NCBI RefSeq assembly: GCF_025264685.1
Contig: NZ_CP073721.1
Span: 4,331,001 to 4,395,000, forward strand
DNA: 64,000 nucleotides
From: Dactylosporangium roseum
Lineage (GTDB): Bacteria; Actinomycetota; Actinomycetes; Mycobacteriales; Micromonosporaceae
Direction of reading: 5' to 3'
In this document: positions 18,408 through 27,285 of the stretch, in pieces
How the letters are laid out: each line of letters begins with the position of its first letter
Numbering within the stretch: the stretch's first letter is position 1
Position numbers and translations under genes: made by a program
Notes under the pieces: generated by a model
Database searches by the model: none
Seen by the model: only the letters and a program-made list of their open reading frames with translations
What the model was told of the DNA's origin: nothing

Positions 18408-19920
18408 TTAAGGTTGTTGTTTGGTCTTGGTGTTGGGGTTTCGGCGTTTGGGGTGGCCGGTGTTGGCGGGTCGGCCCTTCTTGATCACTGGTTGGCGGGT
18501 CCGGGCATGTTTGTTGGTCGATCCCTTCGGGCGGCCGGTGCCGGGCCGGGAGGGTTTCGGCGGGTTGGCCGGGGTGGGCAGGTTCGCGGTAATGAGCCGA
18601 AATACCCGGCGGACGCGGCGGGGGCTGAGGTGCTCGGGTGGGCAGCGTTGTTCCCAGGGCAGGCGGTGATCGGTGGCGAGGGTTCTGGCCAGGTGGAGTT
18701 GGGTGTAGGCGAAGGCGACCAGCCAGCTCCATCGTTCGGCCTGGGCGGGGTCGATCGGGGTGTGCCCGGTCCAGTGCAGGTCCTGCTTCTTGAACCGGAA
18801 GCTGTGCTCGATGGTGAACCGGTGCCGGTAGGCGTCGGCGAGCACGGTCAGGTCGAACGCGTCGGCGGGGCCGGCCCACCATAGCCACCACACCTGGGTG
18901 TGTCCGGTGCGGGTGGTCTGCTCCCGCCGGATCAGGGTGCCCTCGACGATGCCGGTGCCTTGCCATTTGCGGCGCTGCCGGGGCTCGGGATGCTTAGCGT
19001 GCCAGGCCCGGGTCCATACGATGCCGCCACCGCCACCGCCACCGCCACCGCCGCCACCGCCACCGCCACCGCCGCCACCGTCGTCGTTGTTGTTGTCGTG
19101 GGTGATGATCTGTTCGGCGTCGGGCGGGCCCCAGGTATCGGGTTCGTCGAGGGCGAACCGGGCGCCGTGTTTGCGGGGCCGGCCGGGCGTGCCCGGCTCC
19201 CGCGGCGGGGGCGGGGCGAAGAAGACCCGGTCGCCGCGCAGCCGGACCAGGACCTGCACGCCCTCGGGCAGGTGCTGGGTCAGGTAGATCGGGCAGCAGC
19301 CCACATCAGCCAACATCGTGCAGGAACAGCGGAATCCCGGGCACCTTACCGGCCCGCAGTTGGGCGGCCAGGTCGGCGATCTGCGCGGCGGCCAGATCGT
19401 TGGCGTTGTCGGCGGTGCCGACCCGACGCAGGTCCATCGGCACGACCCAGGACCGCTTCGGGTCACCGGCCGCGCCCAGTCCGACCTGACACAACCACTG
19501 CACCGCCCAGCCCGGCACCACCGGCGTCCCACCGGCGCTGTCACGTTCGGCGGCGTACTGCATCCCCACGTCCGGCACATAGCGGGTGTCCGGCCGCGGG
19601 AACTTCGACACATCCACGGCGAACATCAACACACCGGCCGGGCGCACATGCCGGGCCAGCAACGCCCGCGCCGCGACCACATCCACCGCACCACGCTCCA
19701 GCGCCTGGTACAAGCTGCCCCAACCCCGCCGCAGCACCGGCTCGAACATCAACTCCGCCACCGACCGGATCGGCCGCGTGCTCCCGGCGAGGGCGTCGAC
19801 CAACTCGAACAACGTGTCCGCCCACCGGCCGAAACAGCGGTACACCCCGTCCCGGAACTCGGCCAGCACCCGCAACTCGTGGTCCGGGTCGCACGCCACG
19901 ACACTCATCGGGTGCGGCAT
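18408..19920 (-). pseudogene. IS4-type transposase, frameshifted
   Basis: The first part starts at the ATG at 19920 (MPHPMSVVACDP), preceded by GGAG. It reads to FLHDVG and a stop at 19306 and contains the first catalytic Asp (FAVDVSKFPRP). The rest continues in another frame from about 19310 (DVGCCPIYLTQHLPEGV) to 18408 and has the IS4 YREK signature in YRHRFTIEHSFRFKK. The shift is explained by an imperfect 10-bp tandem duplication at 19298-19317. A 19-codon Gly run is also present. The Lys/Asn/Arg-rich tail is normal for this group. It could only make an intact protein by frameshifting. Confidence 0.85.
19023..19079 (-). repeat. Trinucleotide repeat encoding 19 glycines
   Basis: Nineteen successive GGT/GGC codons (minus strand) follow a His-Asp-Asn3-Asp2 run inside the decayed transposase. 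The pattern of GGT and GGC is itself periodic, so the tract probably grew by slippage. Confidence 0.9.
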
Positions 19921-20045
19921 AATGATCTCCGACGGCTGTTTTGGATTTCCTGATCTTGGTCGGTCTGGATCATGCCAAGACAGCCGTCCCTGTTGCAACC
20001 CGCAACCAAAATCACCCCCAGCCGCTTAAATGTCCAAGGAGTCGC

Positions 20046-20712
20046 CCGGCCTGGCGGCGGGATTGCGCGGGAACGCGTGCCGGCCGGCGCCCTCGGCGGC
20101 GACGCCTCCGAGGGCAGCGCCCGAATTGTCAGCCTGGTCTGGACTTCGCGGTCTTGCATGATCATGGGAAACATCCGGGTGGCTATTCAGGTGCGTCAGG
20201 TGGTGGAAATCGTGGCCTGGGAGCCAAGTTTTCCTACCGGCCGGACCGGCTCCGCAGCCACCGCCCGGGAGCCGGCGGCATCGACGAGCCCGCCCAGCCG
20301 ACCTTCCGGTCGACCTGATCGCGGACACGTCGACCGGGCCGTAGCCGCGGCTGGCGTGGCGTACTACGCCCAATCATGCCGGAAGGCGGTATGCGGTTCG
20401 GATGGTTCCTCATGATCTTGGAGACTTTTTGCTGCTCTGGGTGCCAAAAGTCTCCAAGATCATGCAGATCCCACCGAGTCTGCAACTATCGATGCATCAA
20501 GATGTCCGGAATGTCGGCCACTCCGGTGAGAACCGTCGAGGACGCGCGGCGGCCACTCGACACCGGGTGGTCCGGGCGGACCGGCCACCCCGACCCCCCC
20601 GGCGCCGCGGAGGGTGTACCGTCCACGGATCCGCCGCGACGGAGGCGGCCACGCCGACCCGCAGCGCCGACCCTTCCGGACCGTGCGCCGTGGTCGAGTC
20701 CGCGCCCTGCCG
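20046..20712. other. Gene-free region with repeat fragments
   Basis: I see no convincing gene here. Bases about 20046-20100 resemble 56577-56700 (shared pieces TGCGCGG and CGGCGC), i.e. the other half of the dispersed repeat. A half-copy of the family-2 hairpin (CATGATCATGGGAAA) is at about 20157. A separate perfect hairpin is at 20411-20464. Confidence 0.6.
20411..20464. terminator. Hairpin, 19-bp perfect stem with T/A tracts
   Basis: Arms CATGATCTTGGAGACTTTT (20411-20429) and its exact complement (20446-20464) enclose a 16-nt loop. It lies about 250 bases beyond the stop of the minus-strand acyltransferase gene. It resembles the family-2 hairpins in its CATGATC ends, so it could be a repeat rather than a terminator. 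Confidence 0.55.
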
Positions 20713-21864
20713 CTAGACAGGCCGCCGCGAAACGTGCCGGCGCTGCGTGCTCAACGGCCGGATCGGATCCACCCACCGCGGCAGGCGCGGCTCATCGACC
20801 CGCAACGGCCGCAGCTCAGCCGTGATCGCGTCGATGATCCGATCGGTGACCCGCTGCGCCGCACCCGGCGCCGCCGGGTCGACACCGGACAGGTCGACGA
20901 CACCACCGAAATGGACCCGGACGACCGGACGACGAACCAGCGACCGGCACACGGTGCGGACCGTCGGCCCGAACCCGCCCCACGCCGCCACCTCGTGCGC
21001 ACCCCACTGCGCAACCGCCACGACCGGCACCCCGGTCCGCAACGCGATCCGCGCCATACCCGTCTTGCCGCGCTCAGGCCACATCCCCGGATCGAGGGTG
21101 ATCCGGCCCTCCGGGTACCCCATGATGTGCGACCCCGCCCCGAGCGCCCCGGCCACGTCGTCGACCGCCTCCACCACGTTCGCCTGCCGCCGGTTGATCC
21201 TGATATGCCCGGCCGCCCGCATCACCGACCCGACAACCGGCGCCCGGAACAGCCCACCGGTGGCCATCAGCCGCGGCGCGACCCGCATGACCCGGCACGC
21301 CGCGGTGACGGCGATCGGATCGAACGGCCCGATGTGGTTGACCGCGAAGATCACCGGCCCGGCGCGCAACTCGGCGGGCACGTCCCCGGTGACGCGCAGC
21401 CGGGCGATCGGCACGACGACCAGCCGGGCGAGGAAGAGCAGGACCCGCCACACCCGCGGCACCCGCCAGGAAACGACGGACACCGCCGGCACCGGGCCAG
21501 CGGCGCCGGCGGCACCGTCCGGGCCGCCGATGCCCGCCGCCCGCGCCGGCTCCGCCAGCGCTGTCGGGACTCCCGGAACCGGCGGCACCGGCGTCATCAC
21601 TGGGGCTGCCTGTGCCGCCGGGACTGTCACGGCGCCCGCTCCGGGCGGCTCGACCAACGGCCCGGCCCCCGCCACCGGGACCGGCGGCACCGCGTCACCC
21701 GGCGACGTCGTAGATGCGGGTGCCATGACAGCAGCCACGCCTGACGTCGCCGAGCCGGCGGCCGCCGCAACGGACGGCAGGGCACCAGCCGCACCACAGG
21801 AACCCGGGCCGGTCACCGTGACACCAGGCGCTGCCGAGATGCCGGCCGACTCGCCGTCGCTCAC
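20713..21864 (-). CDS. 1-acyl-glycerol-3-phosphate acyltransferase-like protein (PlsC family)
   Basis: The C-terminal 240 residues form a PlsC acyltransferase: block I NHIGPFDPIA, block II-type GLFRAPVVGSVMRAAGHIRI, block III YPEGRIT and block IV VPVVAVAQWG. It transfers a fatty acyl group to a lysophospholipid or similar acceptor at the inner membrane face; a hydrophobic helix (WRVLLFLARLVVVPIARL) precedes block I. About 140 residues at the N-terminus are Ala/Pro/Gly-rich without a domain. The start is uncertain: GTG at 21864 or ATG at 21724 both fit, and neither has a strong ribosome binding site. Confidence 0.82.
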   Translation of the reverse strand: MSDGESAGISAAPGVTVTGPGSCGAAGALPSVAAAAGSATSGVAAVMAPASTTSPGDAVPPVPVAGAGPLVEPPGAGAVTVPAAQAAPVMTPVPPVPGVPTALAEPARAAGIGGPDGAAGAAGPVPAVSVVSWRVPRVWRVLLFLARLVVVPIARLRVTGDVPAELRAGPVIFAVNHIGPFDPIAVTAACRVMRVAPRLMATGGLFRAPVVGSVMRAAGHIRINRRQANVVEAVDDVAGALGAGSHIMGYPEGRITLDPGMWPERGKTGMARIALRTGVPVVAVAQWGAHEVAAWGGFGPTVRTVCRSLVRRPVVRVHFGGVVDLSGVDPAAPGAAQRVTDRIIDAITAELRPLRVDEPRLPRWVDPIRPLSTQRRHVSRRPV

Positions 21865-21985
21865 ATCAGTCCATCCCGCCGACCGTCCTGCCGACCTGCT
21901 CAACCGCCGACCCGGGGTGAGCCGACCATGGAACGGTAGCGCCGCCGACAAACGGCGCAACCGTGTCCGCTCCACCACCGCGCCG

Positions 21986-22777
21986 CTAATCCGTCTCCCG
22001 GAGCTCCGCCAGCCGCGCCTCGATCTCGGCGAGCTCGGCCCGCAGCCGCTCGGCCTGACTCTCCGCCTCGGCCCGCGCGGCGGCGACGATGTCCTCGACG
22101 GCCTCGTGAACACCGGGGACGTCGAGCATGCCGACCATCTTCAGCGCCTCGCCGGCCTTGATGACATACGGCTTGGCGAGCGCCTTCGCGCCCTGGTTCG
22201 CCGCGACGGTCCACTCACCGTCGGCGTAAGCGAGCGTCACGGTCAGACCTGCGGGCGCCTTCGCCCTCGCCGCGGCCTTCTTCGCCGGAACCGACTTCGC
22301 GGCGGGCTTCGCCGGCTCCACGGTCTCGGCCTTGTCGGGCCGCACCTCGACCTTCTCCACCTTGTCGGACTTCGAGACGGCGTCCCGCGCATCCGGCGCG
22401 TCCTGCGCCGGTCCCGGAGCTACGGCGTCGCCGGTCGGAGCGGCCGCGACGTCGGTGGCGCCGGCGGTGGACAAGGCTGGCACTGGAATCTCCTCACGAG
22501 GGGCTGGAACTGCGGGGGCCTTCTTCGCCGGCGCCTTGGGAGCGATCGCCAGGTCAGCGGGGGAGAAGGGCAACTCGTCGCGGCCGAACCGCACGACGAC
22601 CCACTCGTCGGACAACTCGGGGTCGGTCAACGCCACGACCTGCCCCAACTGCCCGGCGATCTGCCCAGCGGCCGCAGTGAACACGACCTTCGGTTTCCGG
22701 CCGGCCGCGAGAGTGTCCCGGATCTGCTCCAGATCCACTGTCGACAACCCCTTGGCCGCGGTCCGCGCGGCAACCAT
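21986..22777 (-). CDS. Conserved actinobacterial protein, DUF6319-like
   Basis: A 263-residue protein with three parts. The N-terminal domain (LEQIRDTLAAGRKPKVVF, then DEWVVVRFGRDELPFSPADL) is shared with an actinobacterial family I recall as DUF6319. A Lys/Ala/Pro-rich, histone H1-like linker follows, with runs such as PAKKAAARAKAPAG. A C-terminal segment has a coiled coil (EAESQAERLRAELAEIEARL). The basic linker suggests nucleic-acid binding, which is inference. The ATG at 22777 is chosen because GGAGG lies 8 bases upstream; the in-frame ATG at 22804 has none. Confidence 0.75.
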   Translation of the reverse strand: MVAARTAAKGLSTVDLEQIRDTLAAGRKPKVVFTAAAGQIAGQLGQVVALTDPELSDEWVVVRFGRDELPFSPADLAIAPKAPAKKAPAVPAPREEIPVPALSTAGATDVAAAPTGDAVAPGPAQDAPDARDAVSKSDKVEKVEVRPDKAETVEPAKPAAKSVPAKKAAARAKAPAGLTVTLAYADGEWTVAANQGAKALAKPYVIKAGEALKMVGMLDVPGVHEAVEDIVAAARAEAESQAERLRAELAEIEARLAELRETD

Positions 22778-22881
22778 GGCACCCTCCAACCCCGAATCGA
22801 ACATGTGTCGGAATGTTCATACCAGCCACCACCGACATTTTCCGAACGCGACACACCGTACGACAGGGGAGCAGCGCAAGA

Positions 22882-23283
22882 TCAGGGAAGTTCGTCGATC
22901 TCGGCATGCGGATCCAGCGACCGCAGCATCTCCGCCCGGTCGGTGACGATCGCCCAACCCGGACGGGCCTGCGCACGCCGAACCACATGCGCCGCGGCCA
23001 CCAGCGCCGGCCCGCCCTCACCGGCCAGCAACTGACCACTGTCGACCGCGTCCGCCGCGGTCAGGTCGTCGACCACCACCACCGGCAGGGCCAACAGCAC
23101 CCGCAGCACGGCATAGTCCTTCGGCGACGTCTGCGCCCACGCCTCGGCGAGCGCCGCCGCCGGCACGGCCAGCACGACACCCCGATCCACCGCGTGCCAC
23201 ACGATCGCCGACGAATACGGCTTGCCCGCAACGAACCCGAGGATCGCAGAACTGTCGAGGATGCGCCCGCCGACCGCGGTCAC
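22882..23283 (-). CDS. PIN-domain-like toxin
   Basis: A 133-residue protein with the layout of PIN-type ribonucleases: early acidic motif ILDSSAILGF, middle ALAEAWAQ with a Glu, a further acidic stretch VVDDLTAADA and a late Asp in IVTDRAEML. In VapC-type toxins these acidic residues bind metal to cut RNA. The match is partial, so activity is not certain. Its GTG start overlaps the stop of the upstream ribbon-helix-helix-type gene by four bases (GTGA), the usual antitoxin-toxin order. Confidence 0.7.
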   Translation of the reverse strand: MTAVGGRILDSSAILGFVAGKPYSSAIVWHAVDRGVVLAVPAAALAEAWAQTSPKDYAVLRVLLALPVVVVDDLTAADAVDSGQLLAGEGGPALVAAAHVVRRAQARPGWAIVTDRAEMLRSLDPHAEIDELP

Positions 23284-23543
23284 GACACCGTCCCGCCCGT
23301 GGGCGCCACCCCCAGCACCTCACGCGCCCACGCGTGGTGCTCCGGATCCAGCCGCACCCCACGCTGCGCGTACAACTCATTCAACGCCAGCAACGCACGG
23401 TCCCGGGCCAACCGGCGCCGCACCGCCTCGGCCACATACGCCGACACCGACTCGGCGCCGCCCGCGTCGACGAGCCGCCGCACGGCCGCGGCCTCATCCG
23501 CGGGCATCGTCACGGTGACCCGCTCCTTGCGCACCTCACGCAT
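23280..23543 (-). CDS. Antitoxin, ribbon-helix-helix type
   Basis: An 87-residue protein starting MREVRKERVTVTMPADEAAA, an N-terminal beta strand followed by helices with SVSAYVAEAVRRRLARDRAL, as in CopG/MetJ-like antitoxins. The tail (YAQRGVRLDPEHHAWAREVL) would cover the toxin. It is upstream of and overlaps the PIN-like gene. Such antitoxins repress their own promoter, which would lie just upstream of 23543, although I see no clear operator there. The ATG at 23543 is preferred to an upstream one at 23576. Confidence 0.72.
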   Translation of the reverse strand: MREVRKERVTVTMPADEAAAVRRLVDAGGAESVSAYVAEAVRRRLARDRALLALNELYAQRGVRLDPEHHAWAREVLGVAPTGGTVS

Positions 23544-23768
23544 ACCATCAGGGTACCGGCCGCATATACCGATCACCTAGCGTCGTGCCACCTCGCCGGG
23601 CGACATTCCCTCCCACCTGCACGACACGACACCAATGTCCACCTTCGGTGACCCTACGTGACGTACCGCTCGACCCAACGCCGCTACGCGCCGACCTCCG
23701 GAAGCGTCAACAAGCCCGCGAGGGAAGCGGCCCCAGAAGGCACTCCCGAAGGAACACCCAGACATTCG

Positions 23769-23782
23769 ATAATGTACATTAT
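23769..23782. promoter_or_regulatory. AT-rich 14-bp palindrome
   Basis: ATAATGTACATTAT is a perfect palindrome in an otherwise GC-rich stretch. It is overlapped by a looser outer repeat GACAT-N15-ATGTC (23761-23785). It looks like a regulator binding site, but no gene starts immediately beside it, apart from a weak plus-strand frame beginning at 23781. Confidence 0.4.
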
Positions 23783-23916
23783 GTCAACCAACCGGGTTTA
23801 CGGCCGCAGTGGTCGAGCCGGCGCCACGAGTGACTCGGCCGTCAGAGACCGCCCGAACCCGCCGGCACCGGCAGACCGGGAGCGGGTGCGCCGGCCGTCG
23901 CGCGGACACGCAGAAA

Positions 23917-23948
23917 GCGCCGTCGACCCCCGAGGCCGTCGACGGCGC
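23917..23948 (-). terminator. Rho-independent terminator
   Basis: An 11-bp stem (GCGCCGTCGAC, 23917-23927, with 23938-23948) and a 10-nt loop, followed on the minus strand by TTTCTG. It lies 25 bases beyond the stop of the minus-strand gene at 23974-24330. Confidence 0.8.
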
Positions 23949-23973
23949 GCAACACACCTTCGGTTCAGCGCGC

Positions 23974-24330
23974 TCAGACCGTCACGTCGACGCTGTTGCC
24001 GTCGTCCGAGGACGTCGCGATACCCTCCACCGGCTGCGCCCCGGCCGTCCGCGCCGCCGCGAACGCCATGATGAACGACCACGGCGGCACACCGCCCACG
24101 TTCGTCACCGCACCGGTCGGCGACAGGTGATAGCCCGTCGCACCCGCGATCGCCGCCCGCTCCCCCGGCGTCAACTTGCTCAGCACCTGCTGCGACCCCG
24201 GCAGGCTGCCCCGCGGTGGCGGCGCCACCGGCTCCACCCGCGCCGAACCCGTCGCCGGCCGCGGCGCCGACACCGGATGCGGCGCCGACACCGTATGCAC
24301 ACCGCCGGCCGGCAGTTGTCGAATCTCCAT
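23974..24330 (-). CDS. Hypothetical protein
   Basis: A 118-residue protein starting MEIRQLPAGGVHTVSAPHP, with GGGAGG six bases before the ATG at 24330. A Pro/Ala/Ser-rich N-terminal half is followed by a more ordered half (QQVLSKLTPGERAAIAGATG and PPWSFIMAFAAARTAG). I recognise no family. The terminator just after it and the good ribosome binding site support a real gene. It is divergent from the NIS synthetase gene at 24556. Confidence 0.6.
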   Translation of the reverse strand: MEIRQLPAGGVHTVSAPHPVSAPRPATGSARVEPVAPPPRGSLPGSQQVLSKLTPGERAAIAGATGYHLSPTGAVTNVGGVPPWSFIMAFAAARTAGAQPVEGIATSSDDGNSVDVTV

Positions 24331-24479
24331 GTCGAGCCTCCCGAAGCGTCCGTGCTCCATGCCGATCCTCGCGTACATCACAGCATTTCCGCAGGTGAAC
24401 CGGCAGCCATGCGGTCAGCGGCGAGATGTTCGACCGAACAGACGACGCCGATCCCAGCCTTCTCTCGAGCCTCGCCCTC

Positions 24480-24550
24480 CCCTGTCGTAGACAGGGATAA
24501 AAGGCGTGGCGCTAGCCACGTCGCGTAAAGCATCCTAGGAAGCTAGTATT
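24480..24550 (+). promoter_or_regulatory. Structured upstream region of the NIS synthetase gene
   Basis: Three motifs lie in tandem just before the GTG at 24556. First is an inverted repeat CCCTGTC-GTA-GACAGGG (24480-24496). Second is a hairpin CGTGGC-GCTA-GCCACG (24504-24519). Third is GCATCCTAGGAAGCTAG (24530-24546). The last two recur in the same order at about 40173-40213. No IdeR/DmdR-type iron box (TTAGG repeats) was found. Confidence 0.5.
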
Positions 24551-24555
24551 GCGTC

Positions 24556-26040
24556 GTGAACGCGCCGGCGCCCGACGAGGCCGAAACCCTGCATGCCCTG
24601 CGCCGGCACCGGCCCGACCTCGTGGACGGGTACGGTGCGGCGCTGCCGGCGGCCCGGGCCGCCGTCCTGCGCCGGCTCTGGGGTGCGCTGTGGCGCGAGG
24701 GGATCGTGGCCAGGGACCGCCTCACCGGCCCCGAGCCCGCACTGTTCGGCCCGGCCGGCACCGGCGGGCCGAACAGTGCCGTCACCGTCGTCACCGTCGT
24801 CGCGGACGGCACGCGGTACGACCACCCCACCCGCCTCCTCGAAGGACTCCGCCTCGGCGGGCACAGCGCCAGGCTCGCCCGGGAACTGGACAACAGCGTC
24901 GCCAACCTGGCGCTCGCCCTGGCCAACAGCGCCACGACCGCCAACAGCGCCAACAGCGCCACCGGCCTCGTCGACATCGAACAGGCCGTCGTCGACGGGC
25001 ATCCGCTGCACCCCTGCTGCCGGACTCGCATCGGGATGACGACCCGAGACGTGCTGGCCTACGCACCCGAGCACCGGCCCCGGGTCGACCTCGCCGTCGT
25101 CGACGTCGACCCGGCCCGCTGGCGCACCGCCGGCACCCCCGTCCCGCCCCGCCTGCCCGTCCACCCGTGGCAGCTACCCCGGGCCCTCGCCACCGGGCTC
25201 GTCCGCGACACCGGCACCCGGCTGCCCGCGCACCCCCTCATGTCGCTGCGGACTCTCGCGCTCGGCGGCGATCCGGCGGTACACCTGAAGACCGCGGTCG
25301 AGGTGCAGATGACCAGCGCCGTGCGGACCCTGTCCGCGCCCGCCGTCCACAACGGGCCGCTCGCCTCCGCCCTCGTGGCCCGGCTCACCGAACGGACCAC
25401 CGGGCTCAACGTCCTGCGCGAGACGACGACCGCGACCGTCCTCGACGACGCCGGGGACCCGCAGCGGGCCCTCGGCGCCGTCTGGCGGCAGGCCCCGCCC
25501 GCCGACGCCCTCGTCGTCCCGCTCGCCGCCCTGCCCGGCCGGCCCGACCTGCTCACCCCGGCGTTCTTCACCGGGCTCGTGGACCTCATGCTGCCGCCGC
25601 TGCTCACGCTGCTGCACCTCGGCGTCGCGCTGGAGGCGCACGGGCAGAACACGCTCGTCGAGATCAGCGGCGGCCGCCCGGTCCGGCTGCACTACCGCGA
25701 CCTCGGCGGCCTCCACGTCCACGCCGGGCGGCTCGCCGCGGCGGGGTACGAGATGCCGCCGCTCGTCGGCGCCCTGCCGACCGACGACGAGGACGTGCTG
25801 CGCACCAAGCTGTTCGCCGCCGCGTTCGCCACCGTCCTGACGAGCCTCGCCGCGGCCCTCGGCGACGAGCAGCGGCTCTGGGACCACGTCGCCGCCGTCG
25901 CGCGCGAGGCCGCCGGGAACCGCGACGACGAGCGGGCCCTGTTCGCCGCCGCGTGGCCGCTCAAGGCGACCACCGCGATGCGCCTCGCCGACGACCCGCT
26001 CGAGGACCGGTGGTGCGCGATCCCCAACCCGATCAGCTAG
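24556..26040 (+). CDS. NIS siderophore synthetase, IucA/IucC family
   Basis: A 494-residue protein of the NRPS-independent siderophore synthetase family, which joins citrate or another carboxylate to an amine or alcohol through an acyl-adenylate. Family motifs are GHPLHPCCRTRIGM (substrate/ATP region), VHPWQLPRAL, KTAVEVQMTSAVRTLS and EAHGQNTLVEISGG. It is shorter than the usual 580-620 residues. A small in-frame repeat of Asn-Ser-Ala codons (about residues 115-140) is unusual. It starts with GTG. Its TAG stop lies in a CTAG shared with the stop of the convergent second synthetase-like gene. Confidence 0.87.
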   Translation: MNAPAPDEAETLHALRRHRPDLVDGYGAALPAARAAVLRRLWGALWREGIVARDRLTGPEPALFGPAGTGGPNSAVTVVTVVADGTRYDHPTRLLEGLRLGGHSARLARELDNSVANLALALANSATTANSANSATGLVDIEQAVVDGHPLHPCCRTRIGMTTRDVLAYAPEHRPRVDLAVVDVDPARWRTAGTPVPPRLPVHPWQLPRALATGLVRDTGTRLPAHPLMSLRTLALGGDPAVHLKTAVEVQMTSAVRTLSAPAVHNGPLASALVARLTERTTGLNVLRETTTATVLDDAGDPQRALGAVWRQAPPADALVVPLAALPGRPDLLTPAFFTGLVDLMLPPLLTLLHLGVALEAHGQNTLVEISGGRPVRLHYRDLGGLHVHAGRLAAAGYEMPPLVGALPTDDEDVLRTKLFAAAFATVLTSLAAALGDEQRLWDHVAAVAREAAGNRDDERALFAAAWPLKATTAMRLADDPLEDRWCAIPNPIS

Positions 26041-27239
26041 CGCCAGACGGGCGGCCGGCCGGTATCGACGAGCTTCCAGTCGCCGTTGTCGTACAGCGCG
26101 TCGTCGTAGTAGAAGACCGTCGGGGGCAGCAGGTCGCCGGCGGTGCACGCCTCCCGCGCCGCCGCGTGCAGCGCCGCCTCCGGCACGCCCCACCGGTCCC
26201 GGGCCAGCCCGGCCACGTAGGACAGGGCGTGGTGGCCCATGAAGCTGTCGTACGTGAGGCTGAAGACCTCCTCGGCGGCCATCGGCACGTCCCGCGGGAT
26301 CACGTTCGTCGGCGGCAGCCCGCCCGGCAGCCCTTCCCGCTCCCGCAGGGCGCCGTCGACGTAGATCGCGCAGTCTCGGTACAGCACCCGGGTCGTACGG
26401 TCGGCCGCGGAGAACGCGAACAGCGTGTTCTGCCCGTGGGTCTCCAGCGGGCAGCCGATCTCCCGGGCCGCCTTCGCCCACATCCGGACCATCGGCACCA
26501 CGATCCGGCGCGCGACGAACTCCGCCGGGTCCTCGCCCCAGACGGCGACGAGCTGTTCGAGCAGCGTCGGGTCGCCCGGCGCCCGCAGGTCCCCGCCGTA
26601 CAGGGCGAACAGCGGCACCGTGTGCCCCGGTGCGGGCTCGACCGGCCGCGTCGTGCGGACCAGGAACCCCCACGCGTCGTCGCCGTCGCCGAACCAGCCG
26701 CCGCCGACCTCCGGCAGCACCGGCGCCCCGATCCGCACCAGCTCGTCGGACACCCAGAGCTGCAGCTCGATCACGGGGCGACGCAGCCGGCGGGTGAACC
26801 GCGACAGCCGCCGCGGATAGTGCAGCTTCACGAAGTGCGGCGGCACGGTCACACCGTCGACGGCCGACACGAACACCGTCCGCCCGTTCGCCGACGGCAC
26901 CACGGTCAGCCGCGGCCCGCTCGCCCGGCGCAGCAGGTCGTCCCGCAGGAACAGGTCGGGATGATCCAGAGCATTCGGGTGTACGGGCAGCAGGAACCCG
27001 TCGCCGTCGGTGTACACGTCGTGCAGGGCCGACGGCACACCCGCCCGCAGGTAGGTGCCGAGCCCGGCCGGGACGCGGAACGTCGGCAGGTCGAACGACG
27101 CCACACCCCGCTGCGGGTGGTACTCGTCGGCGATGTCCAGGTCGGCGGCGTAGGGACTGTACGTGCGGGTGCCGACCCCGAGATACCGTTCCGCGTACTG
27201 CCACAACGCGATCGGATCGTGGGCGTCATTCAGGCGCAT
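26037..27239 (-). CDS. Second, shorter NIS synthetase-like protein
   Basis: A 400-residue relative of IucA/IucC. It keeps the central motif KLHYPRRLSRFTRRLRRPVI (ATP region) and the late CPLETHGQNTL, but the N-terminal GHPxHPxxK motif is not seen. Either it is a divergent synthetase or a partial one. The C-terminal half has FhuF-like features (LSYVAGLARDRWGV), known in this family. It is convergent with the first synthetase, sharing the palindromic CTAG as both stops, and divergent from the decarboxylase 46 bases away. Together the three suggest one siderophore pathway. Confidence 0.8.
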   Translation of the reverse strand: MRLNDAHDPIALWQYAERYLGVGTRTYSPYAADLDIADEYHPQRGVASFDLPTFRVPAGLGTYLRAGVPSALHDVYTDGDGFLLPVHPNALDHPDLFLRDDLLRRASGPRLTVVPSANGRTVFVSAVDGVTVPPHFVKLHYPRRLSRFTRRLRRPVIELQLWVSDELVRIGAPVLPEVGGGWFGDGDDAWGFLVRTTRPVEPAPGHTVPLFALYGGDLRAPGDPTLLEQLVAVWGEDPAEFVARRIVVPMVRMWAKAAREIGCPLETHGQNTLFAFSAADRTTRVLYRDCAIYVDGALREREGLPGGLPPTNVIPRDVPMAAEEVFSLTYDSFMGHHALSYVAGLARDRWGVPEAALHAAAREACTAGDLLPPTVFYYDDALYDNGDWKLVDTGRPPVWR

Positions 27240-27285
27240 CGCGCAGAGCCTACTGCCCGGTGCGCCGGCGGTTGAACGGAGTACG

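Larger units (their letters stand above)
18401..20037. mobile_element. IS4-type insertion sequence, 1637 bp, transposase decayed
   Basis: The element is bounded by an 8-bp direct repeat GGAGTCGC (18393-18400 and 20038-20045). Its ends are imperfect inverted repeats sharing ATTTAAG: left TGAGGATTTAAGGTTG, right (read inward) TTGGACATTTAAGCGGCTG. It carries one transposase reading frame broken by a frameshift. It inserted beside a family-2 hairpin. The end positions come from the repeat analysis and could be off by a few bases. Confidence 0.75.
23544..23973. other. Gene-free region with AT-rich palindrome and terminator
   Basis: About 430 bases without a convincing gene. The open frames here are Arg/Pro-rich and lack recognisable domains. 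The region holds an AT-rich palindrome (23769-23782) and a terminator (23917-23948). Confidence 0.6.

Noticed and set aside
19023..19079. Poly-Gly tract as a CRISPR-like or regulatory repeat
   Set aside because: It is a simple GGT/GGC codon run inside a transposase frame; no spacers.
24424..24437. TGTTCG-AC-CGAACA as a LexA box
   Set aside because: The half-sites are in the inverted order (GTTCG then CGAAC) with a 2-base spacer, unlike the CGAAC-N4-GTTCG consensus.
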